Of a DNA stretch of 64,000 bases, positions 62,663-64,000 are shown piece after piece. Position 1 is the first letter of the stretch; every line of letters begins with the position of its first letter. This DNA comes from Andreprevotia sp. IGB-42 (GTDB lineage: Bacteria; Pseudomonadota; Gammaproteobacteria; Burkholderiales; Chitinibacteraceae): contig NZ_WXTX01000009.1 of assembly GCF_009848685.1 (NCBI RefSeq), positions 1-64,000 of the forward strand. The letters are read 5' to 3'. The notes beneath the pieces were generated by a model, which worked only from the letters and a program-made list of their open reading frames with translations, was not told where the DNA came from and did not search any database. The position numbers and the translations under genes are program-made.

Positions 62663-63142
62663 ATGGCGGCTATCCATGATTTTTCCGTCACCGATATCCA
62701 CGGCGGTGCCAAACCGCTCCGGGATTTCGAGGGGCAGGTACTGCTGATCGTCAATGTGGCCAGCAAGTGCGGCTTCACGCCGCAATACCAGGGTTTGCAG
62801 GCAGTGTACGAGCGTTACCGCGAGCGCGGCTTTGCGGTATTGGCCTTTCCGTGCAACCAGTTTGGCGGGCAGGAGCCCGGCGACGAGGCCGAGATCACCG
62901 ATTTCTGCGAGACGCAGTACAACGTCACGTTTCCGCTGTTTGCCAAGATTGATGTCAATGGCAGTGCCGCTGCGCCGCTGTACCGTTTCCTGAAAAAGGA
63001 AGAGCCGGGCATCCTCGGTACCGAGGCGATCAAGTGGAATTTCACCAAGTTTCTGGTGGGGCGTGATGGCCACGTGGTGAAGCGCTATGCGCCCACCGTG
63101 GCGCCCGAGGAAATCGGCGCCGATATCGAGCGTCTGCTTTGA
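62663..63142 (+). CDS. Glutathione peroxidase, cysteine type
   Basis: A 159-residue peroxidase that reduces hydroperoxides. The catalytic position is a Cys in NVASKCGFTPQYQGL (not Sec), with FPCNQFGGQEPG and the WNFTKFLVGRDGHVV tetrad residues Gln, Trp and Asn. No signal peptide, so it is cytoplasmic. Cys-type homologues often use thioredoxin as reductant. Confidence 0.94.
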   Translation: MAAIHDFSVTDIHGGAKPLRDFEGQVLLIVNVASKCGFTPQYQGLQAVYERYRERGFAVLAFPCNQFGGQEPGDEAEITDFCETQYNVTFPLFAKIDVNGSAAAPLYRFLKKEEPGILGTEAIKWNFTKFLVGRDGHVVKRYAPTVAPEEIGADIERLL

Positions 63143-63271
63143 CCGGACGGCGCGCCAGCGCGGTATCGCCACCCGCAGTATGAATATGCCGTGAAGCCGC
63201 AAGCCGGCGCTTGCCGCTGACCGGCGTGGCGGGCACGATGGCGGCTGTCCCGACTCTGCCTGCCATCCACG

Positions 63272-64000
63272 ATGCCGCCTGATCAACGCCACGCACTGGC
63301 TACGCCGCTGACCTCCGCGCTGCGCGCGCTGCTGTTCCTGCCGCTTTCCCGCCACGGCACCGTGCCGCGCTGGCCCCTACTGGTGGTGCTGGCGCTCGGG
63401 CTGATGACTTCGCTGGTGCAGGGCTATGTATATGGCGATGGCACGCTGTTCAACGACTATGCGCTGCCTATCTGGCTGTTCCTGCCATTCGTGCTGCTGC
63501 TGATCGGGCTGTGGTGCGATCGGCGCGCACAGCCGGATATGGGCTGGATGATGTTCGGCCTGCTGCTGGCTGCGGGTATCTGGATCGGATGGCTGTATGC
63601 CGGCGTATATGAGCTGGCGCGCCTGTTCTTATCCCGGCAGCTGATGGAGTGGTTCGGCTTTGTCGGCTATTTCGTCGCCAGCGGCTGGCTGGGGCTGGCG
63701 GTAGGCATCGGTGCGGTGCGGGGCATCGGCTGGGTGCGCTGGCGCGGGTTGCTGTTTGCGCTGGGCATTGCGCTGATCGTGCTGGCGTTGCAGGCCTGGC
63801 TGGTGGATGCGCCGCGCCTGCTCTATCCCGACTACAGCGCGGAGCGCGATGAGATACGCCCACCACCACCCAAGCTGGCTGGTGAAGATGCGTTCTATGG
63901 TGAAACCTATCTATTGGACGATGCGCTCGATGCCATTACCGCCGGCAAGCCGGGCGTGCCGGAAGTGTTCACGATTGCGCTGGGTGGCGATGCGGAGCAG
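63272..64000 (+). CDS. Membrane C13-type peptidase, 5' part
   Basis: The frame from ATG 63272 stays open to the end of the window (243 codons). About five transmembrane segments (such as LVVLALGLMTSLVQGYVYG and PIWLFLPFVLLLIGLW) are followed by a soluble part beginning ETYLLDDALDAITAGKPGVP-EVFTIALGGD. That is the start of the C13 (legumain-like) cysteine-peptidase region seen in bacterial membrane proteins of this type. The catalytic His and Cys lie beyond the window. Confidence 0.75.
   Translation, partial: MPPDQRHALATPLTSALRALLFLPLSRHGTVPRWPLLVVLALGLMTSLVQGYVYGDGTLFNDYALPIWLFLPFVLLLIGLWCDRRAQPDMGWMMFGLLLAAGIWIGWLYAGVYELARLFLSRQLMEWFGFVGYFVASGWLGLAVGIGAVRGIGWVRWRGLLFALGIALIVLALQAWLVDAPRLLYPDYSAERDEIRPPPPKLAGEDAFYGETYLLDDALDAITAGKPGVPEVFTIALGGDAEQ

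Overview
The window is 64 kb of chromosomal DNA from a high-GC Gram-negative bacterium, most probably a betaproteobacterium of the Neisseriales/Chromobacteriaceae type. The evidence is the flagellar rod/hook/P-ring/L-ring set, the trxA-rho-rpmE block, DUF3579 divergent from argF, DUF2788, DUF1841, DUF3149, HpnC and LptM/CyaY. No rRNA, tRNA, CRISPR array, transposase or integrase was recognised. Family assignments come from reading the translated proteins, not from a database search.

Layout. 1-991: the end of a quinone-oxidoreductase-like gene, then a small DUF2325 gene behind a perfect Fur-box palindrome. 1211-15318: flagellar genes flgBCDEFGHI behind a sigma-54-type promoter and flgJKL behind a second one. 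The two units are separated by an ECF sigma/anti-sigma pair, a fasciclin-domain secreted protein and an rRNA pseudouridine synthase. 15417-19289: radA, trxA (with an unusual CNPC active site), rho and rpmE (type B), with a REP-like palindrome after rho. 19336-34230: a membrane glycosyltransferase, a diguanylate cyclase, yajQ, ppnP, argG, leuE, argF, a short-chain reductase, an L,D-transpeptidase and TPR protein pair that share a C-terminal domain, upp and uraA.

34578-47041: an RCC1-repeat lipoprotein, a Yip1-like membrane protein, glnS, an SbmA/YddA-like ABC transporter, hemE, priA and argS. The hemE-priA gap holds perfect DnaA boxes, a perfect IHF consensus and an AT-rich stretch, which is an origin-like or DnaA-titration-like arrangement. 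47293-54248: an AT-rich (probably acquired) methyltransferase, a YdjC/ChbG-type deacetylase, an FKBP, a P-II protein, a ComEA-like protein, hpnC, a thermonuclease-like protein and a CurA-like reductase.

54653-59162 is the accessory island and the most novel part. A long carrier gene resembling large phage or mobile-element proteins is broken by one frameshift and one nonsense codon. It ends in a methyltransferase-like domain whose stop overlaps (ATGA) a small immunity-like gene. A second immunity-like gene follows, then a decayed orphan toxin/immunity cassette. This has the organisation of a polymorphic-toxin locus. It lies between a reductase gene and lptM, where lysA would normally follow lptM. 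59627-64000: lptM, cyaY, a YqaA-like membrane protein, a BepA-like protease, DUF1841, a glutathione peroxidase and the start of a membrane C13-type peptidase.
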